Source: Leucosporidium creatinivorum
Taxonomy: Eukaryota; Basidiomycota; Microbotryomycetes; Leucosporidiales; Leucosporidiaceae
Assembly (NCBI GenBank): GCA_001600635.1
Contig: BCKL01000021.1
Span: forward strand, 124,001 to 188,000
Direction of reading: 5' to 3'
Length of the DNA stretch: 64,000 nt
Shown: piece after piece, positions 42,734 through 55,692 of the stretch
Numbering within the stretch: position 1 is the stretch's first letter
Layout: every line of letters begins with the position of its first letter
Notes under the pieces: generated by a model
The model's database searches: none
Seen by the model: only the letters and a program-made list of their open reading frames with translations
Told to the model about the DNA's origin: nothing
Program-made: the position numbers and the translations under genes

Positions 42734-43068
42734 GTGCCATGTGTCGGTACGTTGCTGTTCTCACCTTGAGGCTGAGTCCGCTGATGACAGTCGTCGCCGC
42801 AGGATCGCCGAGGTGGAGACGAGGAATTCGGATCAATTTGAAGGACAGCGGGGCACTGTTGGGCGCTTTGTAGTGTAAAGAGCGGTGCTGGAATCTTTGG
42901 ATGTCTCTCATAGCTCAACGGCAGCCAGAAGCGAGAGCGACTCGGCGCGAGAGCCTTCGCCGAACTCGAGCCGAAATGCGCCCGTAGCTGCAGCTCGCCA
43001 GTCGCGCTCTATGCTCGTGTACGGATTGTTATTTTTGCAGTAGCTTACTCTAGGGGGGAGCCGAGCAT
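42734..43068. other. Convergent region BTB6 / MDH
   Basis: About 335 bp between convergent genes. No coding signal. Confidence 0.3.
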
Positions 43069-44775
<1,707 letters not shown>

Positions 44776-45217
44776 ACTGATCCTGTTTGAAGAGGGGGAG
44801 AGCGTGGAAGCGTTTGGGCATCAGCCAAATTTCCCCAGGCGGCGAGCGGGCAGAGCAGGGTGCAGAGGGTATGCTGGACGTCTGCACTACATCCTGTACA
44901 CCTTTGTCCTTCCTGCAAGCGACGCGGCGACTTACGAGTGACGAGGAGGAGGGAAAGAGACGAGTGGGCGGCCCTCGCCCAACTTGAGCGATTCGGGCGA
45001 GCTCGCAAGTGCCCCACCGTGCTCGACGGGGACTTGCACAGAGGTTGCTAGGGTGTAATGGAGTGTCCGAGTCGATGTAAGTCCAATGCTGCTTGTTCGC
45101 TCGAGCACCTCCTTTAAAGCTCGGACTTGCTCTCTCGCCCGCTGTCCCGCTCGGAGCGAGAAAGGGTGAGGATACTATACGACACTGACAAAACTGCAGC
45201 AATACCAAACCAGCCGT
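44776..45217. other. MDH promoter and ABC transporter 3' region
   Basis: About 440 bp. No specific site recognised. Confidence 0.3.
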
Positions 45218-48200
45218 CTACTTGACCTTCTCCTTCAATTCATCCAGGTTGCCCGTCGCCTCACACAGCTCGTAGAATCGGCTCTCGGTCGACTCGAGCA
45301 GCTTGCGAGGGGTGTCAAACTCGAGGATCCGACCCGCTTCGAGGACGAGGACCTTGTCGAATCCGATGACCGATTCGAGGCGGTGGGCGATGGTGATGTT
45401 GGTGCAGTCGGTGAACTCCTCCTTGATGACCTTCTGCATGAGAGCGTCGGATTCGTTGTCCAGCGACGCTGTTGCCTCATCGAGAATGATGTGGAGGACG
45501 GAGAGACGGGTCAGTTCGTTGCTCCGGAGACCAAGAGAAGGCAGAAGGGACTCATGATCTTGGACGACCGAACCAGTGCTCGGGCGAGGGAGAGCAGCTG
45601 CCTTTGGCCTGCAGACCGATACGAGAGAGTCAGCGCGCGTCGGTGTATGCTTGAGACGGTTTCAGGACCCACCCTGCGAAAAGTTGGACCCTCCGCTCTG
45701 CACAGCCGTGTCGAGTGATACGCCTTTTGCTCCCTCGCTCCCTTGCTCTCCCTGCTTGGCGAACCCACTCCTCTGCACCGCCTGCCACAGCACTGCATCG
45801 TCATACTCGTCATTTGGATCAAGATTGCTCCTGAGCGTTCCCGAGAAGAGCGTAGGATCCTGAGGGATGAGGGTGATCCGAGAGCGAAGGGCGTCCAGAT
45901 TGGTCGAGTCGACCGTTCGGCCGTCGATGGAGATGGTGCCGTTGCTGGGGATGATGAAGCGGAGGAGGGCGAGACTGAGGGATGATTTGCCGCAGCCCGA
46001 GGGTCCGACGATGCCGATCTTGGCGCCTTGCTCGACCGAGAAGGAGAGGTTGTGAAGGACGTCGGGGCCGTCCTCCGAGTATCTCGCCGAATAGTCGTCG
46101 AACTGTGGAAGGGAGAAGAGCTCAGTTCCTATCTTTATCATCCACGAGGTCGACAACTCACCTCGATCTTGCCTTGAGGCCACGACGCTGGCGGCTTGCC
46201 CTTCTCCGAATCTGCTTCCTCCTGCTCAACGTCGGTGTAGGCGAGGATCCGCTGCACCGAGTTGAGCGAGAGCTCGTTCTTGTTGATCGCCCGAACGACG
46301 TAGAGGATCCTTGACGTAAACTCGAGCCCTGTTGAGACGAGGAAGCCAGTCGTTCCCGAGTCGATGCCGGCGCGAAGGGCAAGCAGGCCGACGATGAAGG
46401 AGACGGTGGCGCCGACCATGTCGCTGCGTTCTTCGAGCCAACGGTCGAGCCCGTCCTCGTAGAGTTGCATCTGCGGCGGGCGCACTAGATCAGCGAGCGA
46501 ACTCGGCGAGCGAAAATATAGCTACACACCTGGTTGTAGCGGTCCGTTTGCGCGAGGTAGGTCTCAACAAAATGCTGCTCACGCTGGAAAGCGCGGATAC
46601 TGACGACTCCGCTCGTTGTGTCGCCGAGAGTGGAGAACAGCGGGGATCGAGCTTCGGCGACCTGCTTCCGCGCAGCCAAGGCGTTGCTGTGGGCGACGGG
46701 AGCATGAGCGACCGAGCAAACGAGAGCTGGAACCGACGAGAAGGGGCTCACCGGATGTAGAGGCGACCGATGAAGAAGAAGATGGCCGAGATGAGAGCGG
46801 CGGGGAAGAGGAAGATGGGGAGGATGACCGAGATAATGACTTGCGGAGACGAGGTGGTCAGCATCGAATAGTGCCGCATAGAATGCGGGACGAGACTCAC
46901 TAGCCACGAAGAGGACCTGAACCGAGTAGTCGAGCACGGGTTGGAGGTTCTCCACCTGCTCGGTATCGAGGATCTCGCTGTCCTTGCTAAAGCGGTTGAG
47001 GAGGGCGCCATGAGGGGTTACATCGAAGAAGCGGAAAGGCGCGCCGAAGATGGCCTTGGTGAGACGTTGATGCAGCGTGCGAGAGGCCTTGACGGCGCCG
47101 AAGATGAGCGAGAGGTACATGGCGGTGAGGGAGATGGACGAGGCGAGCTGGATGCAGGCGTAGATGGCAAAGTAGAAAGCAGGGCGCGTATCTCGGTCGG
47201 CAGCGTTGACCCATTGACCAACCCACCAGCCCTGCAGCAGACGGGTCAGCGAGTAGTCTCAATGAGCGAGGCAGGAGAGCTCACCTGGGAAAGCATGAAG
47301 ACGTGGGCGGTGAGGTTGACGGCGGCGTATCCAAGCCAAAACGCCCATCCTCCCATCGCCGAGAAGTAGCGCTGGTAGACCTTCAACGAGATGCTGGCGC
47401 CGCCGGGCGACTCCTCGTGGTGCTGCTTGGGCGACTCGGCTTCCTTCTTCGGCGAGCTCTCTTTCCTGCTCATGAACGACGAGTGACTTGACGACGTCCT
47501 GAGCATCCTGCTTCCATTTGGCGAGAGATGAGTCTCGGGTGGGCCCTGCTTCTCGATCTTGCCGTCCTTGAGCCGAACGACGAGCTCGCAGGCGTCGATG
47601 CCTCGAGTGCACATCTTGACGAAGTGGGTGACGAGGACGACAGTGCGACCTTCGAGTAAGCTGTTGAGGCAGTGCTCCACGATGTGCGCGGCCGTGTTGC
47701 TGTCGACGGCGCTGAGAACGTCGTCGAGGAGGACGATGTCGCTGCGAGCGTAGACGGCGCGAGCGAGGGCGATGCGCTGCTTCTGTCCTCTGTTGGATGA
47801 GAAGAGGTCAGCATTGAAGCTCGAGAAGCGGGGAGTAGACCACCTACCCCGACATGGAGAGGCCCTTCTCGCCAACTCGAGTCTGGTCGCCGTCGGGGAA
47901 GCCGTCGAGGTCGCTCTCCAACGCGCAAGCGTGCAGCGTCTTGTAGTAGCGCTCCTCGTCGTACTCCTCGCCGAAGAGGACGTTGGCCTTGACCGTATCG
48001 TCTGCGAAGAAGGAGATCAGCTCGGCGCTCTCTCGACAAGCTCGGTGCGCAATCACTGGCACGAAAGCTCACCCTGAAGCCATGGCGATTGGGCTGCAAA
48101 GCTCGTCGACACGCGGGATGGATACCGGACCTCCCCGCTCCTCCTGTGCATCTCGCCGAGCAGCGCGCTGAGCAGGGCACTCTTCCCGCTCCCAACATCT

Positions 48201-50944
48201 CCGGCGATGATGGTCGTCTTGCCCATCGGCACCTCGAGCCTGTCGATATCAAGGACGAATCCCTCGGATCCATAGCGACTGAAGCGGAACTTGCCCTCCT
48301 TGATCTCAATCTTGTCGCCCTCGAACTTCCTAGGCGCCGAGTCGAGCTCCTCCGTGTCGGTCATGAAGCGAGTGATACGGCCGAGAGAGACACGAGCGCG
48401 CATGAAGGAGGAGAGGAGGTAGGTTGACGAGATGACGGCCTCGCGAAGGAGACCGAAGAGCGCCATCGAGGTAAAGGCGGTGGAGGCGGTGAGGGGTCGC
48501 TTCATGGCGAAGACGTAGGCGGCGAAGGTGCTGAGAGTGACAACGACGGGTACGCCGGTGGAAAGGAACATCATTCCGCTGTGGGGGAAGGGGTCAGCCT
48601 CCGCGATCCTTGAACAACCGGAAGGAGCTGCAGCCCACGCGTAGACCTTGGCCCTCTGCACGATGCGACACAACTCGGCTTGACGCGCCTGGTAGATCTT
48701 GTCCATCGAGGACTTCTCCCAGTGAAACATCTTGATAATCCGAATAGCGGCCACGAGCTCTCCGACGACGGTGATGCGCTTGTCGGTCGCCTGCGAAGGA
48801 GCGAGGTCAGCTTCGGTCGTCATTTGAAACAAGCGAGGGAACACTCACCTGCATAATCTGTTCCTGCGCTCCTCCGTATTTCTTGGAGACGATGGTCGAG
48901 ATTGGTGCGAAGGCGAGGATGGCGCCGAGGGCGACGAAGGCGCTCCAGCCCAGTAAGAAGTAGAGGAAGATGAGGGAGACGATGAGCTTGGGTGGCACTC
49001 CGAAGAGTTGCAGCGAGATGGTCTGTGGAGCGAAGGGGATCAGCCCGATGCGAGGAGAGCATGAGTGAGTGCGAGGCTCACAAGCGACGAGGTGATCACG
49101 TCGATGTCGGTCCCGACGAGGTCTGAAGGAGATTCATCAGGTCAGCGAGATCATATCTCGTAGTCGGGCCGCAACGCGAACTCACTGTTGACCCTCCCCA
49201 CGGCCTCAGCGCCTCCCGCTCCACCCTTCTTTGCCTCTCCTCCCTCCTCGCCCTCTTCATCCTTCGTCCCTCCGCCACCCGCCTTGACCCTCAGCAGCTT
49301 CTTATACACTGCATGTCCCAACAGCGCCCTCAATCTCAGCCCAATCTGCCCCAAGCGATAGACGGCATTCTGGTAGGCGACCGAGGAGACGATGGGCGCG
49401 AGAAAGATGCCGAGGACGTAGAGATAGGGGGATACGCGGGTGGTGGTGTGGTCTTGGACGTAGGAGAGGAGCTGCGGAGTGTTTCGAGGTTAGCGAGGCT
49501 CAGAAGTCGGAGAACGAGAACGCCGAACCAGGTTCATGGATAGAGGAGAGACAAAGATGCCGACGATCCAGACGACGGCGAATCCCAGGATCTTGACCAA
49601 CTCCCATCTGAACGCCCAAATGAAGTCTCGGACTGCTCCACCGGCAATCTCCTCCCCCTTTCCTCCCTTACTCTCCTGCTCGCCCTCCTCCCCTTCTCGC
49701 ATCTCATCTCCCTTCCATCTGAACAGCCCTAGCACCCATGCAGCGCCTAAATAATCCGGCAACGGCGGTACAAATTCTAAGAACTCGTGATCCGCCGCTT
49801 TGCTTGACAGGCGATACCATCCCCACATCCTTCCCTCGTTCCAGGAGAAGAGTAGCTGGGACAGCGGAGAGGCAAGTTGCGCTGGGTTTGGTGGAGATGA
49901 GGGGGAGAGAGGAATCCAGTGCGGTGGAGTAAGGAGGAGGGTGAGGAGGAGGAGGAAGGAGAGGGACAGTTGGGCGAAGCCGAGGGAGGTGGAGAGGGAG
50001 AGATGGGGGTGCTGGACGTAGATGAAGGGGATGAGCTGTTGGAGAGATATCAGGTCAGCTGGAGAGCAGGTGTAGGAGACAGGCAGAAGCTCACATCCTT
50101 CAAGCCGAGCACCACGACGAGAGCGCCGAACAGGACGATTTGCTGTCTCCTCACCACCGTGGCCCACTCGCTCCACACCAGACTCGCAAAGCTGATCACC
50201 GCAATATATACCTGCCATCTTGCACGCTGATCAGCTCCCTGCTGCACCTCTCTGCCTCAGAACCGAGCTCACCGCAACTCCCGCTACTCCCCCATCCATC
50301 ACACCCTCCCAAGCACCCATCGGCCTTCCAACGACCTTCGTCAAGCACACACCCAACAACCCAGCACTCAGCAACACCTTCAGCAATTCGAGCAACGTCC
50401 GCTTGCCCTCCGTCCGCGCGTCATGCTCGCTCGTTCGTGAGGGCTGTTGTTGAGCGAGGAGGGGTTGTCGGTCCTCATCGCTGTGCTGTAGGGATGAAGA
50501 ACAGGGATGACGAGATCTTCGTGCTTGGATAGCCTGCAAGATGCCTTCCCCGACGAGCAAAAGCGCGAGGAGCGAAGGAAGAGCAAGCGCTAAAGCTGGG
50601 TGAGGAGGATGGGAGGGTGGAGCGTGGGAGGCCGGGGAGGCGAAGATGCGCATTGCTCTAAGGAGCTGCAGGTCGATAGAAGGAACGTCAAAAACGAGGT
50701 GATGGGGAGAGGAGAAGAGCCAATCAGCGAAGGTGAGTTTGGCAGGCGCGAAGGCGACGCGAAGAGCACGGGGAGCTGTAGCACATTCAACAAAGTTGAG
50801 CCCGCTGAAAGCTTGCGGAGTGTTGGCACGGAAGAACGAGATTGCTGCAGAATGCGATTCGAGCGGGAAAGACGAGTCCGGCGTTGAGCAGCCCCTTGCT
50901 TCGGCGAAAAGTGAACGCCGAGCTGTTCGATGCGTCGAGGTCAC
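45218..50944 (-). CDS. ABCC-type full ABC transporter
   Basis: Large multi-exon gene (about 17 exons, only partly placed). N-terminal extra membrane region (exon 50944-50271 and following, [26 protein letters not shown]), then TMD1 (49.5-48.5 kb), NBD1, TMD2 (47.4-46.2 kb) and NBD2, the architecture of long ABCC/MRP exporters that move conjugates or bile-acid-like anions. NBD1: Walker A GDVGSGKS near 48190, signature LSMSGGQKQR split by an intron near 47800-47850, Walker [14 protein letters not shown]-loop VTH. NBD2: GPSGCGKS near 46000, signature [25 protein letters not shown]1 wording resembles the fungal Ybt1/Vmr1 subgroup, so a vacuolar membrane is possible. The second-exon acceptor (50218 or 50210) and exact start are uncertain. 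Confidence 0.85.
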
Positions 50945-51164
50945 AAGGCTTCGAGGTGCTCATTGATTACCAGTGAGAACATGTGCCAGCTCTCGGCAAC
51001 CCGCAGGTCCCTTTCGACAGCCAATCGGCCCGGGAATCCAGCTCGGCGTGTTGCTTCGGTCCCTTCCATTCGACACGCTCTCGCTGGTCAGATCTCGCTG
51101 CTCTCCCACACCCAGAAAGCTCTATCTAATATCTCGTTTAGCGTCTAGCCACCCCACTCGCTTT

Positions 51165-54100
51165 CTACACCCCCCTCCCGGCCTTCTCACTCTCCCTCTC
51201 CCTCTCCTTCCCCCTCCTCCACCTCCCGACCTTACTCCTCATCTCATCCCCCATCCTGACCGCCCCTCCACCCTCCCCACCGACAAACACCCTCTTTACC
51301 ACCCCCTCCAACAGCCCCTCATCCCCAACCTTAAAAGCAGCGCTCATCACCCTCTCGGCCGTCTCGCTCCTGATAACCTGAGACCACGGCTTATCGATAC
51401 TCGACGACATCGGCGGGTCGACAATCCCCTCCAGCACCTCCCTCATCGCCCGTCGAACCTGCTCCCTCTCCTTCTTCAACGGCCGCCTCACTTCCACCCC
51501 CCTGCTCCTCCCGCCATTCGAACCGGAGAGTCGGCCGTCCATCTCGAACCCGGTGAGGAGGGAGCGAAGGACGAGGGAGAGGGAGTGGTCGTCCTGGTAC
51601 CCGTAGGTGTTGAGGGCGTGCTGGTGCAGAGTGAGGGATTGTTTCCAGGAGTGGGAGGTGAGGCGGAGTTGGCGGTGGAGGAGGGAGGGACGGAGGGAGG
51701 CGTGCCGGGGAGAGCTGAGGAGTGCGGAGAGTTGTTCTGGTGTTGCCTTGTCGAGGAGGACTGTCGGGATGGTCGTCGTCGTCGGTGTTGTTGGCGTCGT
51801 GGCAGGAGGAGGGGCAAGAACCCTCGGCGCATCTCCCAACTCCCTCTCCAACAGCCCCACCAAACTCTTCAGCCCCGCCCTCTCCCGACTCCCCATCCCG
51901 ACCCACCCACTAACTTGTAACACCTTCCTGCCCCTCCTCCCCGCCTTCTTCCTCCACCCTCTCTCCCCCCTCGCCTTCTCCTCTCCCGCCGTCTTGAACA
52001 CCCTTCTCAGGATCTTCTCAAAGATAGGTTTATCGAGGTCGACGCCGAGGTGATGGGCGAAGAGCAAGAGGTTGACCACACCGCTTAACCTCGGATCTTG
52101 CTGCTCCTCCTCCTCCTGCTGCTGCACCACCACCACTCCTCCTCCTCCCTCTTGCCCGAGCAGCGCCGGCTCGACCTCACCCACCACCTCCCAACTCGTG
52201 TCGAGCACAACCTCCACATCCCTCCGATCAGGCAACACCCTCATCTCCAACATCCTCCTATAAACCTGTCCCACACTCGCTTGATCGCCCAACAACGCGT
52301 AGAGCGAAGCGAGGGTCGTCAGGTCGTAATGCTCCAACTTCCTCTGCCGCGTGGCGTAGGGCGAGGAGGGCGAGGTGAGCCGCGTGAGATAGTCGGTAGC
52401 GAGGGTTTGGGCGAAGGAGGTCGAGTGGGTGTGGGGGAAGGTGGGGGGGAGATGGAGGGAAGAGCGGGCGAGGGAGAGGAGCGTGGAGGGCTTCAATGGT
52501 AGCGGGCCAGCGGAGGAGGAGGTGGTGCTGCTAGTGCTGGTGAAGTGGGTGTAAAGCTTTACCGCCTCCTCCTTACTCCCCCTCGAGGCGAGCGAACTCG
52601 TAACAAGCACATCAATCCACTCTGCCCACTCCTCTGCGCTCCACCCTCCCCCTCCCAGCCCATTCTGCTCCCTCAGCCCTCGCCCTACATTCTCGATCAA
52701 CGCATCCCATTCCCTCCTCCTCCCCCCTCCCCTTGCCCACCCCATCTTCTCCCCCTCCGCTCCGCCGAGCACCAACTCCCCAGCCAGGTACTTGGCCAAC
52801 CCCCTCAGATAGCGCGGGGTGGAGGGTGTCCACCGCCAGGGCTCTTCCTCTCCGTCGGTGGTGGTGGTGGTGATGGGGAGAGCGTATGAGGAGAACAAGG
52901 AGGAGAGGACGTCCCATCGCCGGAGGGCTACCGCTTCTCGCGCCATCGCGTCGAGCAGGTCTTGTGCTCGTACTCTGCTGCTGCTGGGTGTTCGATCGGC
53001 GGCGGTGAGGGAGGAGGGAGGGAGGCAGTCGACCAAGAGGGAGTGGAGGGCAAAGAGGGGCGTCGGATCGTTCGGCGTTGTGGGAGGAGGAGGAGGGGGA
53101 GGGGGAAGTTCGTCGGCGTCGCTGGAGAGAGAGATAGAAGGGTGGAGATGCGACCTATAGCTCTCGCTCCTCCACCTCCGATGCTGCTCCACCAATTCCT
53201 CCGCCACACTCAGCACTAGATCCCTCTCCCTCTGCTCCTGCTCCTGCTCCTGCTCCACCATCTGCGTCGCTCGCCGAGGCTCCATCGAAGCCCTGACAGC
53301 TCGAGCAGCGAGCGATGCGTTCCCATCCCCTAATGCCGCGCTCACCACCGTCCGGAGGAGCACCGTGCGGAGCACCATCTCTTTCCCTCCCTCGACGCTG
53401 GAGGGAGGGGTAGCGACTTGTTCCTCGCTGAGCGCTCCACCAGCTAGTAAAGTCCTCAGCACCGATAATGCGAGCTCGAGGGGTTTGCCCGTTCCGCTGG
53501 AGGGGGCGAAGGAGGTGGAAGGCGAAGAGAGGTGAAAGAGAAGGGAGAGGGAGAGCTGGAAGTCATGCGCTGAGGAACGGAGGTCCGTGGAGGGGGAGGT
53601 GGAGAAAGCGTTCCAGGATGATTTGAGCTCGTCGAGTGAGGGCGTGGAGGAGGAGGAGGAGGAAGAGGAGGAGGACGAGGGAGAGCAAAGGAGGGAAGCG
53701 AGTTCGGCGCGGGGGTCTAGCTCGGTCGGCGCAGAGGCGGTGGTGGTGGCTTCGGTGGCTGGCGGGGAAGCGTTGCAGGTGGAGGTGGAGCTGCTGAGCT
53801 GTTGCGCTGCTAGCTGCATTCGAGCGAGATGCTCGGCGGCGGCGCGTTGGGGTGTCGATTCGGGTTTGGCGGGTGAGGGTGAGGGTGAGGGCGAAGCAGG
53901 GGAGGAGTCGCGCTCTTGCACGAGCGCCTCTAGAGATGGCACTGCTGCTTGTGAAGCTGCCTGCTTGTCCTTGCTCACCGTCTGGCTCACGGCGATCGTC
54001 GTCGGCTTTGGCGGTGGCGCAGGTGGCGGCGGCGGTCCCGGTACTCCTGCTCCTCCTCCCACCCTCCCTTCCACGACCCTACTCTCCCTGATCCAGCCTC

Positions 54101-54449
54101 TCCAATCCCTCCTTCGTCCCTTAGTGCTCTCTGCCTTGAACCACCCAGCTTTCTCCTTTCCTTTCACTATCGCCCCCTCCTCCAGCGCAGAGGAGTGTGC
54201 GGACTCGTAGTAATACTGAAACTGATGTTCCCACAAGGGAGCAGTATACTCGAATGCCTCTTCGGAAGGTAAGCGGAGGTTATCGAGTTCGATGGGGGAG
54301 AGAGGGAGGCGGTCGTGGTAGTGGGTTGTGGTGGTTAAGAGGGTGCGAGAGGGAGAGCGAGGAGTTGCGTGTGGACAGGGAGGGGAGATGGAAGTTGAGG
54401 TGCAGCGGCAGGCTCGGGCGCGCGTGAGAGGGAGGGCGCGGGCGAGCAT
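51165..54449 (-). CDS. Mitochondrial PPR-like protein, intronless (1094 aa)
   Basis: One uninterrupted 1094-codon frame with ATG at 54449. The N-terminus MLARALPLTRARACRCTSTS is a plausible mitochondrial presequence. Downstream come low-complexity serine/proline/glutamine stretches and helical repeats; YDLTTLASLYALLGDQASVG with QVYRRMLEMRVLPDRRDVEV resembles a pentatricopeptide unit. Other helical pairs (LEALVQERD, DLLDAMAREAVALRRWDVL) are less clear. PPR proteins bind organelle RNA. I infer a mitochondrial RNA-processing or translation factor but recognise no orthologue. Long intronless coding is unusual here; the extreme GC and homopolymeric proline/serine runs may inflate the open frame, but the length and the lack of stops support a real gene. 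Confidence 0.7.
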   Translation of the reverse strand: MLARALPLTRARACRCTSTSISPPCPHATPRSPSRTLLTTTTHYHDRLPLSPIELDNLRLPSEEAFEYTAPLWEHQFQYYYESAHSSALEEGAIVKGKEKAGWFKAESTKGRRRDWRGWIRESRVVEGRVGGGAGVPGPPPPPAPPPKPTTIAVSQTVSKDKQAASQAAVPSLEALVQERDSSPASPSPSPSPAKPESTPQRAAAEHLARMQLAAQQLSSSTSTCNASPPATEATTTASAPTELDPRAELASLLCSPSSSSSSSSSSSTPSLDELKSSWNAFSTSPSTDLRSSAHDFQLSLSLLFHLSSPSTSFAPSSGTGKPLELALSVLRTLLAGGALSEEQVATPPSSVEGGKEMVLRTVLLRTVVSAALGDGNASLAARAVRASMEPRRATQMVEQEQEQEQRERDLVLSVAEELVEQHRRWRSESYRSHLHPSISLSSDADELPPPPPPPPTTPNDPTPLFALHSLLVDCLPPSSLTAADRTPSSSRVRAQDLLDAMAREAVALRRWDVLSSLFSSYALPITTTTTDGEEEPWRWTPSTPRYLRGLAKYLAGELVLGGAEGEKMGWARGGGRRREWDALIENVGRGLREQNGLGGGGWSAEEWAEWIDVLVTSSLASRGSKEEAVKLYTHFTSTSSTTSSSAGPLPLKPSTLLSLARSSLHLPPTFPHTHSTSFAQTLATDYLTRLTSPSSPYATRQRKLEHYDLTTLASLYALLGDQASVGQVYRRMLEMRVLPDRRDVEVVLDTSWEVVGEVEPALLGQEGGGGVVVVQQQEEEEQQDPRLSGVVNLLLFAHHLGVDLDKPIFEKILRRVFKTAGEEKARGERGWRKKAGRRGRKVLQVSGWVGMGSRERAGLKSLVGLLERELGDAPRVLAPPPATTPTTPTTTTIPTVLLDKATPEQLSALLSSPRHASLRPSLLHRQLRLTSHSWKQSLTLHQHALNTYGYQDDHSLSLVLRSLLTGFEMDGRLSGSNGGRSRGVEVRRPLKKEREQVRRAMREVLEGIVDPPMSSSIDKPWSQVIRSETAERVMSAAFKVGDEGLLEGVVKRVFVGGEGGGAVRMGDEMRSKVGRWRRGKERERESEKAGRGV

Positions 54450-54537
54450 CTATCTGAGTGAGTGAGTGAGGGTTGGTTGATTAGCTGCGAGCTGTAGCAT
54501 AAGGAGAGGAGAGAAGCGTACCTCGTTGTAGCTCGTC

Positions 54538-54550
54538 GGGGGGGGGGGGG
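54538..54550. repeat. 13-nt poly-G run
   Basis: Homopolymer in the short divergent region between the PPR-like gene and the small basic protein gene. Confidence 0.6.
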
Positions 54551-54706
54551 TATACCTTTGTAGTCCCTTACAGCGGCGAGTCGGAGGCTAGAGAACGAGC
54601 GAGATGTAGGAGGCAGAGGAGGAGCTGAGCTGAGCTCCGCCTGATTTTCTTGAAGTCGCGGCTTGGACTCTGCCAACCTTCGGCTACTATTCGCTACTAG
54701 ACAAAA

Positions 54707-55315
54707 ATGGGACGCTCTGCCAAGCTGATGAAACGGCCTGTAAGCTATTCTATTAGCCCTCTCTATCTATCTATCTCCCTACTAACTACCTCTCTATAAC
54801 TGTTCTAGACGAAAGCCGAGAAGCAATCCCGCACGGTCAACGCTCCCTCTCGCCCTTCCCGCCTAGCTCGTTCCCTCTCCCCCGAGATTGCTCCCACCAA
54901 GTCGGAGATCCCCTTGTTCAACACCTCCGTCCCCGGTCGACCAGGAGCTGCCCCCAAAGCATCAGCCAAAGGTCGCCTCCAAGCCAAACTCCAAGATTAC
55001 GATCCCATGTCGCTCGATTCTTCCGCTCGTTCCTCTCCTCAAGAACTACAGGACAAGATGGAAGCAGATGACTTGGACTCGAACGCCCTCCCCTCTACCT
55101 CCTCCTCCTCCTCCTCCGCACCAGCAACCAAGAAGACGCCGAAAGAGCGTCTCCTCGCCGCGAAGGAAGCTATCGCCTTGGATCAACATCGCAGTAAGAA
55201 TAAATTGCAGGGGAGGCCCAAGAGTAAAGGAGCCGATAGGTTTAGTCTGGGAGTGGATTATGTTGGGTTGCATGAGAAGAGGAATGGCGGCAAGTTTGCT
55301 AAGAAGGTGAGGTAG
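54707..55315 (+). CDS. Small basic hypothetical protein (179 aa)
   Basis: Exons 54707-54739 and 54809-55315. Begins MGRSAKLMKRPTKAEKQSR, highly basic, continues with a serine/proline-rich linker, a lysine-rich helix (TPKERLLAAKEAIALDQHRS) and ends GVDYVGLHEKRNGGKFAKKVR. The charge pattern and the conserved-looking ends resemble small nucleolar ribosome-biogenesis factors, but I do not recognise a specific one. The ATG follows an excellent ACAAAA context. Confidence 0.65.
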
Positions 55316-55692
55316 GGCGTTGTTGGAGGAGGGGAGATGCTATGTTGTAGATTAGGTGAGCTTTGGAGGGAGGAGCTGTCAGATTACTAGGAGCTGACCT
55401 CTGCTCTGCTATAGATGTACCATCACTTTCTCGCCTCCGCCGAAGAATCCGCCTGCGAAGCGCGAGCCGAGCTAGCATCGCCGAGAAAGAGCTCTGTACC
55501 ACTCGAGCTCGCTCTAGTACATCTTCCACACCTCCTAACTGCTCCGCCACGGCTGCCTTTCCTCGCCCACGCTTTGGAAATGGAACTGACATGGACGGAG
55601 AAAGTGTGTCTCCCAGCCGGGCAGGCCTTCCCTCCTTATTTGCGCTCGCAGCTTGGCTTCCTCCCACTCACAGCTCTCAAGCCAGAGCAGGG
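55316..55692. other. Intergenic, upstream of the acyl-CoA synthetase
   Basis: About 375 bp; an in-frame upstream extension of the synthetase ORF to 55363 exists but is not presequence-like, so I treat it as leader. Confidence 0.4.
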
